64,000 bases of DNA from UBA1413 sp964567485 (lineage in GTDB: Bacteria; Bacteroidota; Bacteroidia; Bacteroidales; Prolixibacteraceae). Below the pieces are notes generated by a model. That model saw nothing but the letters and a program-made list of their open reading frames with translations, was not told the origin of the DNA and did not search any database. Shown piece after piece: positions 32,401 to 40,035 of the stretch (within the stretch, counting starts at the first letter, position 1; each line of letters opens with the position of its first letter). The stretch spans positions 1-64,000 of the forward strand of contig CAZMMX010000015.1 of the NCBI GenBank assembly GCA_964567485.1, given 5' to 3'. The translations under genes and the position numbers were made by a program.

Positions 32401-33474
32401 ATGAACACTTTCGGAAGGATTTTTAGGTTAACCTCTTTTGGCGAATCGCATGGGAAGGCCATCGGGGGGATTATCGACGGATCTCCTCCCGGAATTGAGA
32501 TGGATATTCCCTTTGTGCAGGCGGAACTCGACCGTCGGCGTCCCGGACAGTCGAAATTGACCACCCAGCGCTGCGAAGGTGACGAGGTGGAATTTCTTTC
32601 GGGAATTTTTGATGGGCGCACCCTGGGAACTCCCATTGCTTTTATGGTCCACAACCAGGATCACCATTCGTCCGATTATGAGGCCCTCCGCAATGTTTAC
32701 CGGCCTTCACATGCCGACTACACCTGGCAACAGAAATATGGGGTCAGGGATCACCGTGGCGGAGGACGCTCTTCAGCAAGGGAGACCATCGCCAGGGTAG
32801 TGGGAGGGGCTGTGGCCCGTCTTTATCTCCGTTCCCTGGGCGTGAACATTATGGCTTACGTCTCCTCTGTCCACCATGTGGAAACCCCGCTTTCCTACAA
32901 GGAAATGGACCTTTCCCTCACCGAGGACAGCCTGGTGCGCTGTCCCGATCCGGCCACCTCAGAACGTATGGTGGCCGTGATTGAAAAGGCCGCCCGCAAC
33001 CACGATACCGTAGGGGGCGTGATTACCTGCGTGGTCACTGGCGTTCCCCCCGGGTGGGGAGAACCCGTGTTCAACAAACTCCATGCTGACCTCGGCGCTG
33101 CCATGCTGGGCATCAATGCCGTCAAGGGCTTTGAATATGGCTCCGGTTTCGCGGGCACCCGCCTTTACGGTTCTGAACATAATGACATTTTTATCCCCGG
33201 GGAAACGGGAGCCCGCACCCTGACCAACCATTCGGGAGGTATCCAGGGTGGGATTTCCAACGGTGAGGACATCTATTTCAGGGTGGCCTTCAAACCCGTA
33301 GCTACCCTCCTCAGGGAACAACAAACCATAGATTCTGCAAATACCCCCGTTACTATACATCCTGAAGGAAGACACGACCCCTGTGTTTTGCCGAGGGCAG
33401 TGCCCATCGTTGAAGCGATGGCAGCCCTTGTTATGGCAGACCACAGTTTAATGCAAAACCTTTATATAATTTGA
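32401..33474 (+). CDS. aroC: Chorismate synthase
   Basis: A 357-residue FMN-dependent enzyme, last step of the shikimate pathway (5-enolpyruvylshikimate-3-phosphate to chorismate). Signatures: 'FGESHGKAIGGIIDG' at residues 12-26, the 'RPGQSKLTTQR' segment, 'HRGGGRSSARET' and 'GFEYGSGF'. The length is normal. It follows the slyD-like gene and is followed 2 nt later by the DUF134 gene, so the three are likely one operon. No other shikimate gene is in the window. Confidence 0.97.
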   Translation: MNTFGRIFRLTSFGESHGKAIGGIIDGSPPGIEMDIPFVQAELDRRRPGQSKLTTQRCEGDEVEFLSGIFDGRTLGTPIAFMVHNQDHHSSDYEALRNVYRPSHADYTWQQKYGVRDHRGGGRSSARETIARVVGGAVARLYLRSLGVNIMAYVSSVHHVETPLSYKEMDLSLTEDSLVRCPDPATSERMVAVIEKAARNHDTVGGVITCVVTGVPPGWGEPVFNKLHADLGAAMLGINAVKGFEYGSGFAGTRLYGSEHNDIFIPGETGARTLTNHSGGIQGGISNGEDIYFRVAFKPVATLLREQQTIDSANTPVTIHPEGRHDPCVLPRAVPIVEAMAALVMADHSLMQNLYII

Positions 33475-33476
33475 AG

Positions 33477-33902
33477 ATGCCCAGAAAAAAGAGAGAAAGA
33501 AAGATGCTGATGCCCCCAGCCATCAAAGGAATGTCGGTAACAGGAATTCGCGGCCGTAAAACCAACCAGGTTTTTATGCTGCTTGAAGAGTACGAGACCA
33601 TCCGTCTCCTTGATTACCAAATGCTTAATCAGGAAGAGGCTGCTCTTCAGATGGAGGTGTCGCGACCCACGCTGACCCGCATATATGAGGAAGCCCGCCG
33701 TAAAGTGGCTTCGGCCTTTGTAGAAGGCCGTGACATCGTGATTAAGGGAGGAAAGGTAGCCTTTGCGCAAAACTGGTCCTGCTGCCATAACTGTAAAAAC
33801 AAGTTTGAACACAACGGAGAAGAGAAGATCATTTGTCCGGCCTGCGGATCAGAAGAGACCGTATCGCTGAACGAACTCTTCCTTTCAGATCTCATCTGTT
33901 AG
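33477..33902 (+). CDS. DUF134/UPF0251-family DNA-binding protein
   Basis: A 141-residue protein. It starts with a very basic MPRKKRERK, has the helix-turn-helix of the family (about residues 38-75, 'LNQEEAALQMEVSRPTLTRIYEEAR' with core VSRPTLTRIYEEA, sigma-region-4-like), and ends in a zinc ribbon with two CxxC pairs (CHNC and CPAC, preceded by Cys residues in SCCHNC). The family binds DNA by prediction only. I start it at the ATG 33477, because a TTG two codons upstream is a poorer choice. The stop of aroC is 2 nt before it. Confidence 0.8.
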   Translation: MPRKKRERKMLMPPAIKGMSVTGIRGRKTNQVFMLLEEYETIRLLDYQMLNQEEAALQMEVSRPTLTRIYEEARRKVASAFVEGRDIVIKGGKVAFAQNWSCCHNCKNKFEHNGEEKIICPACGSEETVSLNELFLSDLIC

Positions 33903-34008
33903 TTCAGCGCCGGTAAGCGGCGTTTCCTTCCCGCTGAAACATTCCGGGACGACACCGTATTCAGGGTGATAGGGGGAGATTTTGCCCTGACGGGAGTGGG
34001 TTTTTCCC

Positions 34009-34039
34009 TTTGTAAATCTCCCTGCTCTTTATATCTTTG
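34009..34039 (+). promoter_or_regulatory. Consensus Bacteroidota promoter
   Basis: TTTG (34009-34012), 19-nt spacer, TATCTTTG (34032-34039): a full -33/-7 match. It lies 26 nt before the start at 34066. Confidence 0.8.
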
Positions 34040-34065
34040 CGTTTTTACACCAAAAAAGCAAGCAT

Positions 34066-34602
34066 ATGGAAGAGCTGACTGTGGGTTCCAGGGTAGAGCA
34101 TCCGCGGTATGGCCAGGGGATCATCGCACAGGTCAACCTGGCCGCCTACGAGATATATTTCGAAAAGGGCGGAAAAATGGAGATCACCAAAAGGAACACC
34201 GACCTTACCACCCTGGAGGTCAGAGAGGAGACGCGGCCCCGGAACATGCTGACCCTGGCGGAAGTCGAGGAGGTGCTCTCGGGACTTCTTGCCAGGTACA
34301 ATGGCATTACCATACCGCTGGAACTGGGCGATAAATGGAAGGGAGGAACCATGCTCCTGAAGCCGGGAAACCCGGCATTGCAGGCTAAGGAAATCCCCGT
34401 GGAAACCTTCTTCCACAAGATTGTCATGCTCCGCGACAGGTTACGGGTCCTGGAACAGAACATCAATGCCCATTCCGTACTTACCGACGAAGAAAAGATC
34501 AACCTTCAGCAGTATATCACGCGGATTTACGGATCACTGACCACCTTCAACGTATTGTTCGCTTCCAAGGAAGACTATTTTGTAGGTGCAAAATCGGAGT
34601 GA
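34066..34602 (+). CDS. Hypothetical protein with tudor-like N-terminal module
   Basis: A 178-residue cytoplasmic protein that I do not recognise by name. Residues about 1-30 ('VGSRVEHPRYGQGIIAQV') look like the small tudor/SH3-like fold at the end of UvrD/PcrA helicases, which contacts RNA polymerase. The rest is helical with 'TLAEVEEVLSGLL' and a C-terminal about 60 residues predicted to be two long helices ('KIVMLRDRLRVLEQNINAH'). It has its own consensus promoter and is followed 1 nt after its stop by the esterase gene. A role as an RNA-polymerase- or helicase-associated factor is speculative. Confidence 0.6.
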   Translation: MEELTVGSRVEHPRYGQGIIAQVNLAAYEIYFEKGGKMEITKRNTDLTTLEVREETRPRNMLTLAEVEEVLSGLLARYNGITIPLELGDKWKGGTMLLKPGNPALQAKEIPVETFFHKIVMLRDRLRVLEQNINAHSVLTDEEKINLQQYITRIYGSLTTFNVLFASKEDYFVGAKSE

Positions 34603-34603
34603 T

Positions 34604-35521
34604 ATGAAAAAGTTGTTTCCCCTGATGGTCATGGTGATAGTGATGCCCTTTTTCTCGCGTGGACAGGAGATGGTGTTGAAGGTATGGCCCGGCGGGGCTC
34701 CTGACAGCAACGGCATGACCCTGCCCGAGGAGAAGTACGAGGGTGTGCGGGTGCGTAATGTCTCGGAAGCTGAGATGACCGTGTTTCTTCCTCCTGCGGA
34801 AAAGAACAGCGGTGCTGCCGTGGTGATTTGTCCGGGTGGCGGCTATATAATCGAAGCCATGGACCACGAAGGTTTTGAGATGGCCCGCTGGCTGGCCGCC
34901 CGGGGAGTGGCTGGTGTAGTCCTGAAATACAGACTTCCGTATGGTCATCATGCCATTCCCTCCTCCGATGCCCGGCAAGCCCTGCGGATGGTGCGCCATC
35001 ATGCGGCAGAGTGGGGGATTGACCCTTCCCGGGTGGGCATCGCCGGCTCTTCGGCTGGAGGACACCTGGCATCGACCGTGGGGACACGCTTCGACAAAGG
35101 AGAATCTGGGGCCTCTGATTCCGTGGCCCGGCAGAGCTGCCGTCCCGACTTCATGCTGCTCCTCTATCCCGTCATTACCATGAATGAGGAGTTCACCCAC
35201 CTTGGTTCCCGCAGAAACCTGATCGGCGAAGGGAACAACCTGGACCTTGTCGCTCTTTACTCCAACGAGCTGCACGTCACCGCCGCCACGCCACCCACCT
35301 TTCTCGTCCTTGCCGACGACGACGATGCCGTGGCTCCCCGCAACGCCCTGGCGTTTTATACCGCCCTTAAAAGAAACGGAGTTGCCGCAGAAATGCACAT
35401 CTTCGCCAGGGGAGGCCATGGCTTCGGCCTGAGAAAAAATGACCTCCCTGCCGACCGGTGGCCTGACCTGTTTCTGGTATGGCTTGCCGAAATGGGAATA
35501 ACCAAGGGAGACCAGAGGTGA
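34604..35521 (+). CDS. Secreted alpha/beta-hydrolase (acetyl-esterase-like)
   Basis: A 305-residue protein with a signal peptide (cleavage near FSRGQ, about residue 20) and an esterase fold. The oxyanion region is 'VICPGGGYIIEA' in place of HGG, the nucleophile Ser is in GIAGSSAGGHLAS (about residues 145-157), the acid Asp is in the ADDDDAV segment (about 248-254), and His is in GGHGFGL (about 275-281). This resembles bifunctional acetyl/feruloyl or xylan-esterase families. It is exported to the periplasm or outside, and the substrate is likely an acetylated glycan. Its stop overlaps the GTG start of the Nudix gene. Confidence 0.83.
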   Translation: MKKLFPLMVMVIVMPFFSRGQEMVLKVWPGGAPDSNGMTLPEEKYEGVRVRNVSEAEMTVFLPPAEKNSGAAVVICPGGGYIIEAMDHEGFEMARWLAARGVAGVVLKYRLPYGHHAIPSSDARQALRMVRHHAAEWGIDPSRVGIAGSSAGGHLASTVGTRFDKGESGASDSVARQSCRPDFMLLLYPVITMNEEFTHLGSRRNLIGEGNNLDLVALYSNELHVTAATPPTFLVLADDDDAVAPRNALAFYTALKRNGVAAEMHIFARGGHGFGLRKNDLPADRWPDLFLVWLAEMGITKGDQR

Positions 35522-36057
35522 GCACCACCCATCCCACCGAAGTATTCCGGTACTGTCCCCGCTGCGGATCCGCGGCGTTTACGGCAGTGTCGGAGCGGTC
35601 ATTGCGCTGTGGCCACTGTGGATTTCATTACTTCATCAACTCAGCAGCAGCGGTGGCTGCCCTGATCTTTGACCCTGAGGGGCGGTTGCTGGTCACCCGC
35701 AGGGCCATTAACCCCGACAAGGGAAAACTCGATCTTCCCGGGGGATTCATAGATCCCGGCGAGAGTGCCGAAGAGGCCATCACCAGGGAGCTGGCAGAAG
35801 AACTGGGTCTGAAGGTCAAAAAACTCCGTTACCTGGCCTCAGCAGCCAACAGATATCCCTTTTCGGGACTTACCGTGTTTACCACCGATCTGGCCTTCCT
35901 GGTTGAGACCGACATTCCCGCCGATATGAAGGCCGCCGATGATATCAGCGGCTTTGAATGGGTAATCCCTGGAAAGGTGACCCACGAAGAGGTGCCGGCC
36001 CCCTCGATCCGCTATTTCATCAATGAAGTTGCCCCCAATGCCCCCAAGAATTTCTAA
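35518..36057 (+). CDS. Nudix hydrolase with N-terminal zinc ribbon (NADH-pyrophosphatase-like)
   Basis: A 179-residue protein. The zinc ribbon has two CxxC pairs (YCPRCGS and RCGHCGF). The Nudix box is complete: GGFIDPGESAEEAITRELAEEL holds the GX5EX7REUXEEXGU pattern (about residues 78-100). The zinc ribbon plus Nudix order is typical of NudC-type and similar nucleotide-diphosphate hydrolases that act on NAD(H)-like or capped substrates. The start is a GTG at 35518 whose last bases form the TGA stop of the esterase gene (GTGA). The frame is open further upstream within that gene, but the Cys-rich start begins here. Confidence 0.85.
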   Translation: MSTTHPTEVFRYCPRCGSAAFTAVSERSLRCGHCGFHYFINSAAAVAALIFDPEGRLLVTRRAINPDKGKLDLPGGFIDPGESAEEAITRELAEELGLKVKKLRYLASAANRYPFSGLTVFTTDLAFLVETDIPADMKAADDISGFEWVIPGKVTHEEVPAPSIRYFINEVAPNAPKNF

Positions 36058-37822
36058 AACCCTGGCGGACTTCAGGAGGGCCCTGCGGCGCCATGACCTG
36101 GCCGCACTCCATATTTCAGGAACCGACCCCCATATGAGTGAATATCTCAGCGATCATTGGAAGACCCGCCGTTTCATTTCCGGATTTTCAGGGTCTTACG
36201 GCGAGGTGGTGGTGACCCCCCGAGAGGCTCTTTTGTGGACTGATTCCCGTTATTTTCTGCAGGCGGAAGAGGAAATGGCGGGAACGGAATTCCGCATGAT
36301 GCCATTACGTGTGCCGGGAGAGGTGCCCCCTGACCGGTGGCTCGCTGAAAACATGCCTCCCGGCAGCCGGCTGGGATTTGACCCCTACACCCTTCCTCTG
36401 GGAAGTTACAGGCTCTTCAGCCAGGTGCTCGCTCCTCTGGGGATTTCCCTGGTTCCCGTGCCTTCACTGGTGGGGGAGATATGGCAGGAGAGACCCCCGC
36501 TTCCCGGAAATCCCATTTTTGAACCTGGCGAGGAGCTGGCCGGGGAATGCCGTGCTCTGAAACATGCCCGCATCTCCCAAATGTTAGACCTCCGGGGTGC
36601 CGCGGTGACCATCGTCTCCTCTCTCAGTGACCTGGCCTGGTGCTTTAACCTCCGCGGCAGCGATATCTCCTATAATCCCCTGTTTCTGGGGTACGGACTT
36701 ATCGGCAAAGGCTTCAACCATCTTTTTATCCGCCGGGGGGCACTCTCTCTGGCACTGGAGAAAAAGCTTCTTGACGAGGGGGTCATCCTTGGTGATTACC
36801 ATGCCTTTTATGATTTTCTCGCCGCCCTCAGGGGGGTGACGGTATGGCTCGACCCTGCCACGGCCAACAGCGGCATCTGGCTGGCCATCAAAGAACAATG
36901 CCCTGTGGTAGAATCGACTTCTCCCGCAGAAACCCTAAAGGCGGTGAAAAACAGCACCGAAGTGGAGGGATTCCGGGAAACCATGCGCAGGGATGGCGTC
37001 GCTCTGGTGGAGTTTTTGTGGTGGCTCAGGCATCATGCGGGAGACCCCGGAACCACGGAATTCACAGTGGCCAGGAAACTGGCGGAGTGCCGCTCCCTCC
37101 AGCCGGGATTCATGGGAGAGAGCTTTGCCCCCATCGTCGGCACCCGGGAACACGGCGCTGTCGTTCACCTCTCGGTTACCGCCGATAATGCCCTGCCCCT
37201 GAAAAATCAGGGAGTGCTCCTTTTTGATTCCGGTGGACAGTACCTCACCGGGACCAGCGACATCACGCGTACCGTAGCCCTGGGCCCCGTCACCCGGCAG
37301 CAGAAAACCGACTTCACCCTGGTTCTCAAGGGGGTGATCGCCCTGTCGTCAGCCATCTTTCCCGGAGGAACACGCGGAATTCACCTCGACATACTGGCCC
37401 GCCAAGCCATGTGGAAACACGGTATCAACTACGGCCACGGCACAGGCCACGGCGTCGGTCATTTCCTGAATGTCCATGAAGGTCCCGCTGCCATCAGGAG
37501 GGAGTGGAACCCCCACGAAATTAAAGCGGGAATGGTATTTTCCAACGAACCGGGAATATACCGCCAGGGGGAGTACGGCATTCGCACCGAGAACATGATG
37601 CTCTGCATCGAAAAGGAAACCACCCCCTTCGGGAATTTCCTGGGCTTCGAATCCCTCACCCTTTGTCCCATTGATACCAGGCTGCTGGAGATCTCCCTGA
37701 TGACCCCTGAGGAGATCTCCTGGCTCAATGCCTACCACCATCGCGTAAGGGAAGAATTGTCACCGCTTCTTCCTCCGGAACGGGTTACCTTCCTTGAAGA
37801 ACTGACCCGGGGAATTGGGTGA
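36023..37822 (+). CDS. Xaa-Pro aminopeptidase (M24 family, long form)
   Basis: A 599-residue protein in the length range of three-domain aminopeptidase P. The M24 domain is C-terminal. The five metal ligands are visible: Asp402 and Asp413 in 'LLFDSGGQYLTGTSDITRT' (core TGTSDITR), His in 'HGTGHGVGHFLNVHEG', Glu in SNEPGIYR and Glu in IRTENMML. It cleaves N-terminal residues before proline using two metal ions. The start lies inside the Nudix gene (35 nt overlap), and an alternative ATG is five codons later. A terminator hairpin follows at 37895. Confidence 0.92.
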   Translation: MKLPPMPPRISKTLADFRRALRRHDLAALHISGTDPHMSEYLSDHWKTRRFISGFSGSYGEVVVTPREALLWTDSRYFLQAEEEMAGTEFRMMPLRVPGEVPPDRWLAENMPPGSRLGFDPYTLPLGSYRLFSQVLAPLGISLVPVPSLVGEIWQERPPLPGNPIFEPGEELAGECRALKHARISQMLDLRGAAVTIVSSLSDLAWCFNLRGSDISYNPLFLGYGLIGKGFNHLFIRRGALSLALEKKLLDEGVILGDYHAFYDFLAALRGVTVWLDPATANSGIWLAIKEQCPVVESTSPAETLKAVKNSTEVEGFRETMRRDGVALVEFLWWLRHHAGDPGTTEFTVARKLAECRSLQPGFMGESFAPIVGTREHGAVVHLSVTADNALPLKNQGVLLFDSGGQYLTGTSDITRTVALGPVTRQQKTDFTLVLKGVIALSSAIFPGGTRGIHLDILARQAMWKHGINYGHGTGHGVGHFLNVHEGPAAIRREWNPHEIKAGMVFSNEPGIYRQGEYGIRTENMMLCIEKETTPFGNFLGFESLTLCPIDTRLLEISLMTPEEISWLNAYHHRVREELSPLLPPERVTFLEELTRGIG

Positions 37823-37894
37823 TGCCGGTTTGGAGGTTAGTGGGGGTAAGGATGGTGAAATAGCCGTGTGCTGTTGACTGGGGAGCCGGAAATG

Positions 37895-37922
37895 AAAAAA
37901 ACCGGTCAATACCGGTTTTTTT
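37895..37922 (+). terminator. Rho-independent terminator after aminopeptidase gene
   Basis: A-tract, ACCGGT, loop CAAT, ACCGGT and an uninterrupted T-run. It is suited to ending transcripts in the plus direction before nth. Confidence 0.85.
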
Positions 37923-38066
37923 ACTAAATTTCACTTAAAACTATCTCTATGTAGTGAAATGATTTCTCTCTAAGAGAAACACTGGTTGTTAGACGCGAGA
38001 AAACGCAAATTATTACAGGGATGGATTGCTATTTTGCTTTTTTTAACAATTGAAAAATTCAGAGGG

Positions 38067-38720
38067 ATGACTACGCAGGAGTTGTATGACCGGGTAATCG
38101 GGTGGTTTGAGGAGAACATGCCGGAAGCCGCGACGGAGCTGGAGTATAAGGATCCATTTCATTTGTTGGTTGCGGTAATCCTGTCGGCGCAGTGTACCGA
38201 CAAGCGGGTGAATCAGATCACCCCGGCATTGCTGGAGCGTTACCCTGGTCCGTGGGCTATGGCGGAGGCCACGCCAGAGGAGTTGCTGGGGTATATCGGC
38301 AGTTGTTCCTATCCTAACAATAAGGCGCGTCATTTGTCGGCGATGGCGCGTAAACTGGTGGAATTGTTTGATGGCAGGGTTCCCTCAGAGGTGGAGAAGC
38401 TGCAGATGTTGCCGGGGGTAGGACGCAAGACCGCCAATGTGATCGCTTCTGTGGTTTTTGACAAGCCGGCCATGGCTGTCGATACCCATGTTTTCAGAGT
38501 GTCGGCGCGTTTGGGGTTGACCACGGGGGCAAGAAATCCCCTGGAGACCGAAAAGCAGTTGGTGCAGTATATTCCGGAGGTGCTGATTCCCAGGGCCCAC
38601 CACTGGCTTATTCTTCACGGCAGGTATGTGTGCAAGGCCCGGAAGCCTGAATGTTCAGCGTGTGGGTTGCGGGAGGTTTGCCGGTGGTTTCGCGAATCAG
38701 CCGATCAGCAGAAGGCTTAA
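38067..38720 (+). CDS. nth: Endonuclease III
   Basis: A 217-residue HhH-GPD DNA glycosylase/AP lyase that removes oxidised pyrimidines. The helix-hairpin-helix with the catalytic lysine is LPGVGRKTANV (Lys121), the catalytic Asp is Asp139 (AVDTHVFRV), and the [4Fe-4S] cluster is held by Cys189, Cys196, Cys199 and Cys205 (C-X6-C-X2-C-X5-C). The start at 38067 follows AGAGGG and has the common MTTQEL beginning. Its last 24 nt overlap the convergent ZIP transporter gene. Confidence 0.96.
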   Translation: MTTQELYDRVIGWFEENMPEAATELEYKDPFHLLVAVILSAQCTDKRVNQITPALLERYPGPWAMAEATPEELLGYIGSCSYPNNKARHLSAMARKLVELFDGRVPSEVEKLQMLPGVGRKTANVIASVVFDKPAMAVDTHVFRVSARLGLTTGARNPLETEKQLVQYIPEVLIPRAHHWLILHGRYVCKARKPECSACGLREVCRWFRESADQQKA

Positions 38721-39521
38721 GGCCATGACCCCCATTCCCCCGGTAAGCCCATAAATGGCCAGGTGATGCTCCCCATACTCTTCTGCCGAGGGAAGCAGCT
38801 CATCGAGGGCGATGAAGACCATGATGCCCGCGACGGAAGCCATCAGAGCTCCGAAGATAAGGTCAAAATTGTCGCTCGAGAGGAAGGGCATCAGCACCAG
38901 CCAAGCCAGCAGGGCCCCCACGAATTCCGACAATCCCGAGAGAAAGGAGAGGACAAAAGCCTTTTTCCGGTTTCCGGTAGCATAAAAAATGGGCACCGAT
39001 ACGGCAATGCCTTCAGGAATATTGTGGATGGCAATGGCTACGGTGATGGCAATACCCAGGGTGGGGTCCTTCAACGCCGACATAAACGTGGCAATCCCTT
39101 CCGGAAAATTATGGATCCACACCGCCAGGGCGGTCATCAGCCCCATCTTGTACAACCTCCTGAAATCCTTGGCCTTGCTCTCATTGTCCATCGATTCCAC
39201 ACCCCGCATTTCATGGGGGTTCTCAGCCGAAGGTATGAACTTGTCAATCAGTCCCGACAGGAGCATCCCCCCGAAGAAGGCCACCAGGGTGTACAGGGAT
39301 CCGTTGAATTGACCGTACCGCTGGATAAAACTCGCGCGGGCGTCGGGAAATATCTCCACGAAAGAGATATAAATCATCACGCCGGCCGAAAAACCCAGGG
39401 CCAGAGATAAGAGTTTTGTATTGGTCCTCTTGGCCACAAAAGCAATGGCGCTGCCAATGCCGGTGCTCAGTCCGGCCACCAGCGTCAGCAACAGGGCGAT
39501 CGTAAAATTTCCCGTTTCCAT
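38697..39521 (-). CDS. ZIP-family metal transporter (ZupT-like)
   Basis: A 274-residue inner-membrane protein with eight predicted helices. The metal-binding motifs of helices 4 and 5 are present: HNFPEGIATF (about 137-146) and HNIPEGIAVS (about 166-175). It imports zinc and perhaps iron or manganese. The first helix 'FTIALLLTLVAGLSTGIG' and the charged loop (about 85-120) match bacterial ZupT. It is monocistronic, 3' overlapping nth, divergent from the ferredoxin gene. No Zur-like site was identified. Confidence 0.92.
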   Translation of the reverse strand: METGNFTIALLLTLVAGLSTGIGSAIAFVAKRTNTKLLSLALGFSAGVMIYISFVEIFPDARASFIQRYGQFNGSLYTLVAFFGGMLLSGLIDKFIPSAENPHEMRGVESMDNESKAKDFRRLYKMGLMTALAVWIHNFPEGIATFMSALKDPTLGIAITVAIAIHNIPEGIAVSVPIFYATGNRKKAFVLSFLSGLSEFVGALLAWLVLMPFLSSDNFDLIFGALMASVAGIMVFIALDELLPSAEEYGEHHLAIYGLTGGMGVMALSLLLIG

Positions 39522-39674
39522 GAAGTTGGGTTAATGTCAGTTTTTTTGATGTGGTAAATGTACTATTTTTCTTCCTTCCCGGGAGAGCAAAAGGGCGCGA
39601 TAAGTCGAAATGAGCCGCACATCGCGGGGAGTTGAAGTTTTTTGGACGGGTCGGGAAAATAGGGGTTTTTTCAG

Positions 39675-39704
39675 TTTGATATTGGAACAATCTTTGTACA
39701 TTTG
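39675..39704 (+). promoter_or_regulatory. Bacteroidota promoter of the ferredoxin gene
   Basis: TTTG (39675-39678), 18-nt spacer, TACATTTG (39697-39704). It is 34 nt before the ferredoxin ATG. Confidence 0.7.
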
Positions 39705-39738
39705 CCATCAACATACTTGTCTAACAAAAAAATTAGCT

Positions 39739-39909
39739 ATGGCTTACAAAATTTCATCTGAATGTATAGCATGTGGAACCTGCATTGATGAATGTCCGGT
39801 AGACGCTATTTCAGAAGGCGATATCTATATGATTGACCCCGAACTGTGCACCGATTGTGGTTCCTGTGCTGAGGTATGCCCGGTGGAAGCAATTGCCCCC
39901 GCTGAATAA
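39739..39909 (+). CDS. Ferredoxin, 2x[4Fe-4S]
   Basis: A 56-residue bacterial ferredoxin with two CX2CX2CX3CP clusters: CIACGTCIDECP (residues 9-20) and CTDCGSCAEVCP (about 37-48). It shuttles electrons in anaerobic metabolism, such as pyruvate:ferredoxin oxidoreductase or hydrogenase. This start is the classic MAYKISSEC. The open frame continues upstream without a gene-like sequence. It has its own promoter and terminator, so it is a free-standing, probably strongly expressed gene. Confidence 0.97.
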   Translation: MAYKISSECIACGTCIDECPVDAISEGDIYMIDPELCTDCGSCAEVCPVEAIAPAE

Positions 39910-39927
39910 TACCCGTAAATGAATTAC

Positions 39928-39962
39928 AAAAAGCCTGTTGCCTTTCGCATCAGGCTTTTTTT
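39928..39962 (+). terminator. Rho-independent terminator of the ferredoxin gene
   Basis: AAAAAGCCTG pairs with CAGGCTTTTT around a 13-nt loop, with further T's after the stem. Confidence 0.88.
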
Positions 39963-39994
39963 ATAGAAAGTTTTCAAAGCCCCCACACATTAAC

Positions 39995-40002
39995 TACATT
40001 TG
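39995..40002 (+). promoter_or_regulatory. Putative -7 element of secA
   Basis: TACATTTG, 33 nt before the chosen secA start. The -33 region has TTTT with a 20-nt spacer. Confidence 0.5.
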
Positions 40003-40035
40003 CATCTTAACAATGAAAAAGGATTAATACGCTTT

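Noticed and set aside
33903..33938. Terminator after the DUF134 gene
   Set aside because: TTCAGCG/CGCTGAA pairs, but there is no T-run and an overlapping CGCCG/CGGCG pairing competes, so the call is too weak.
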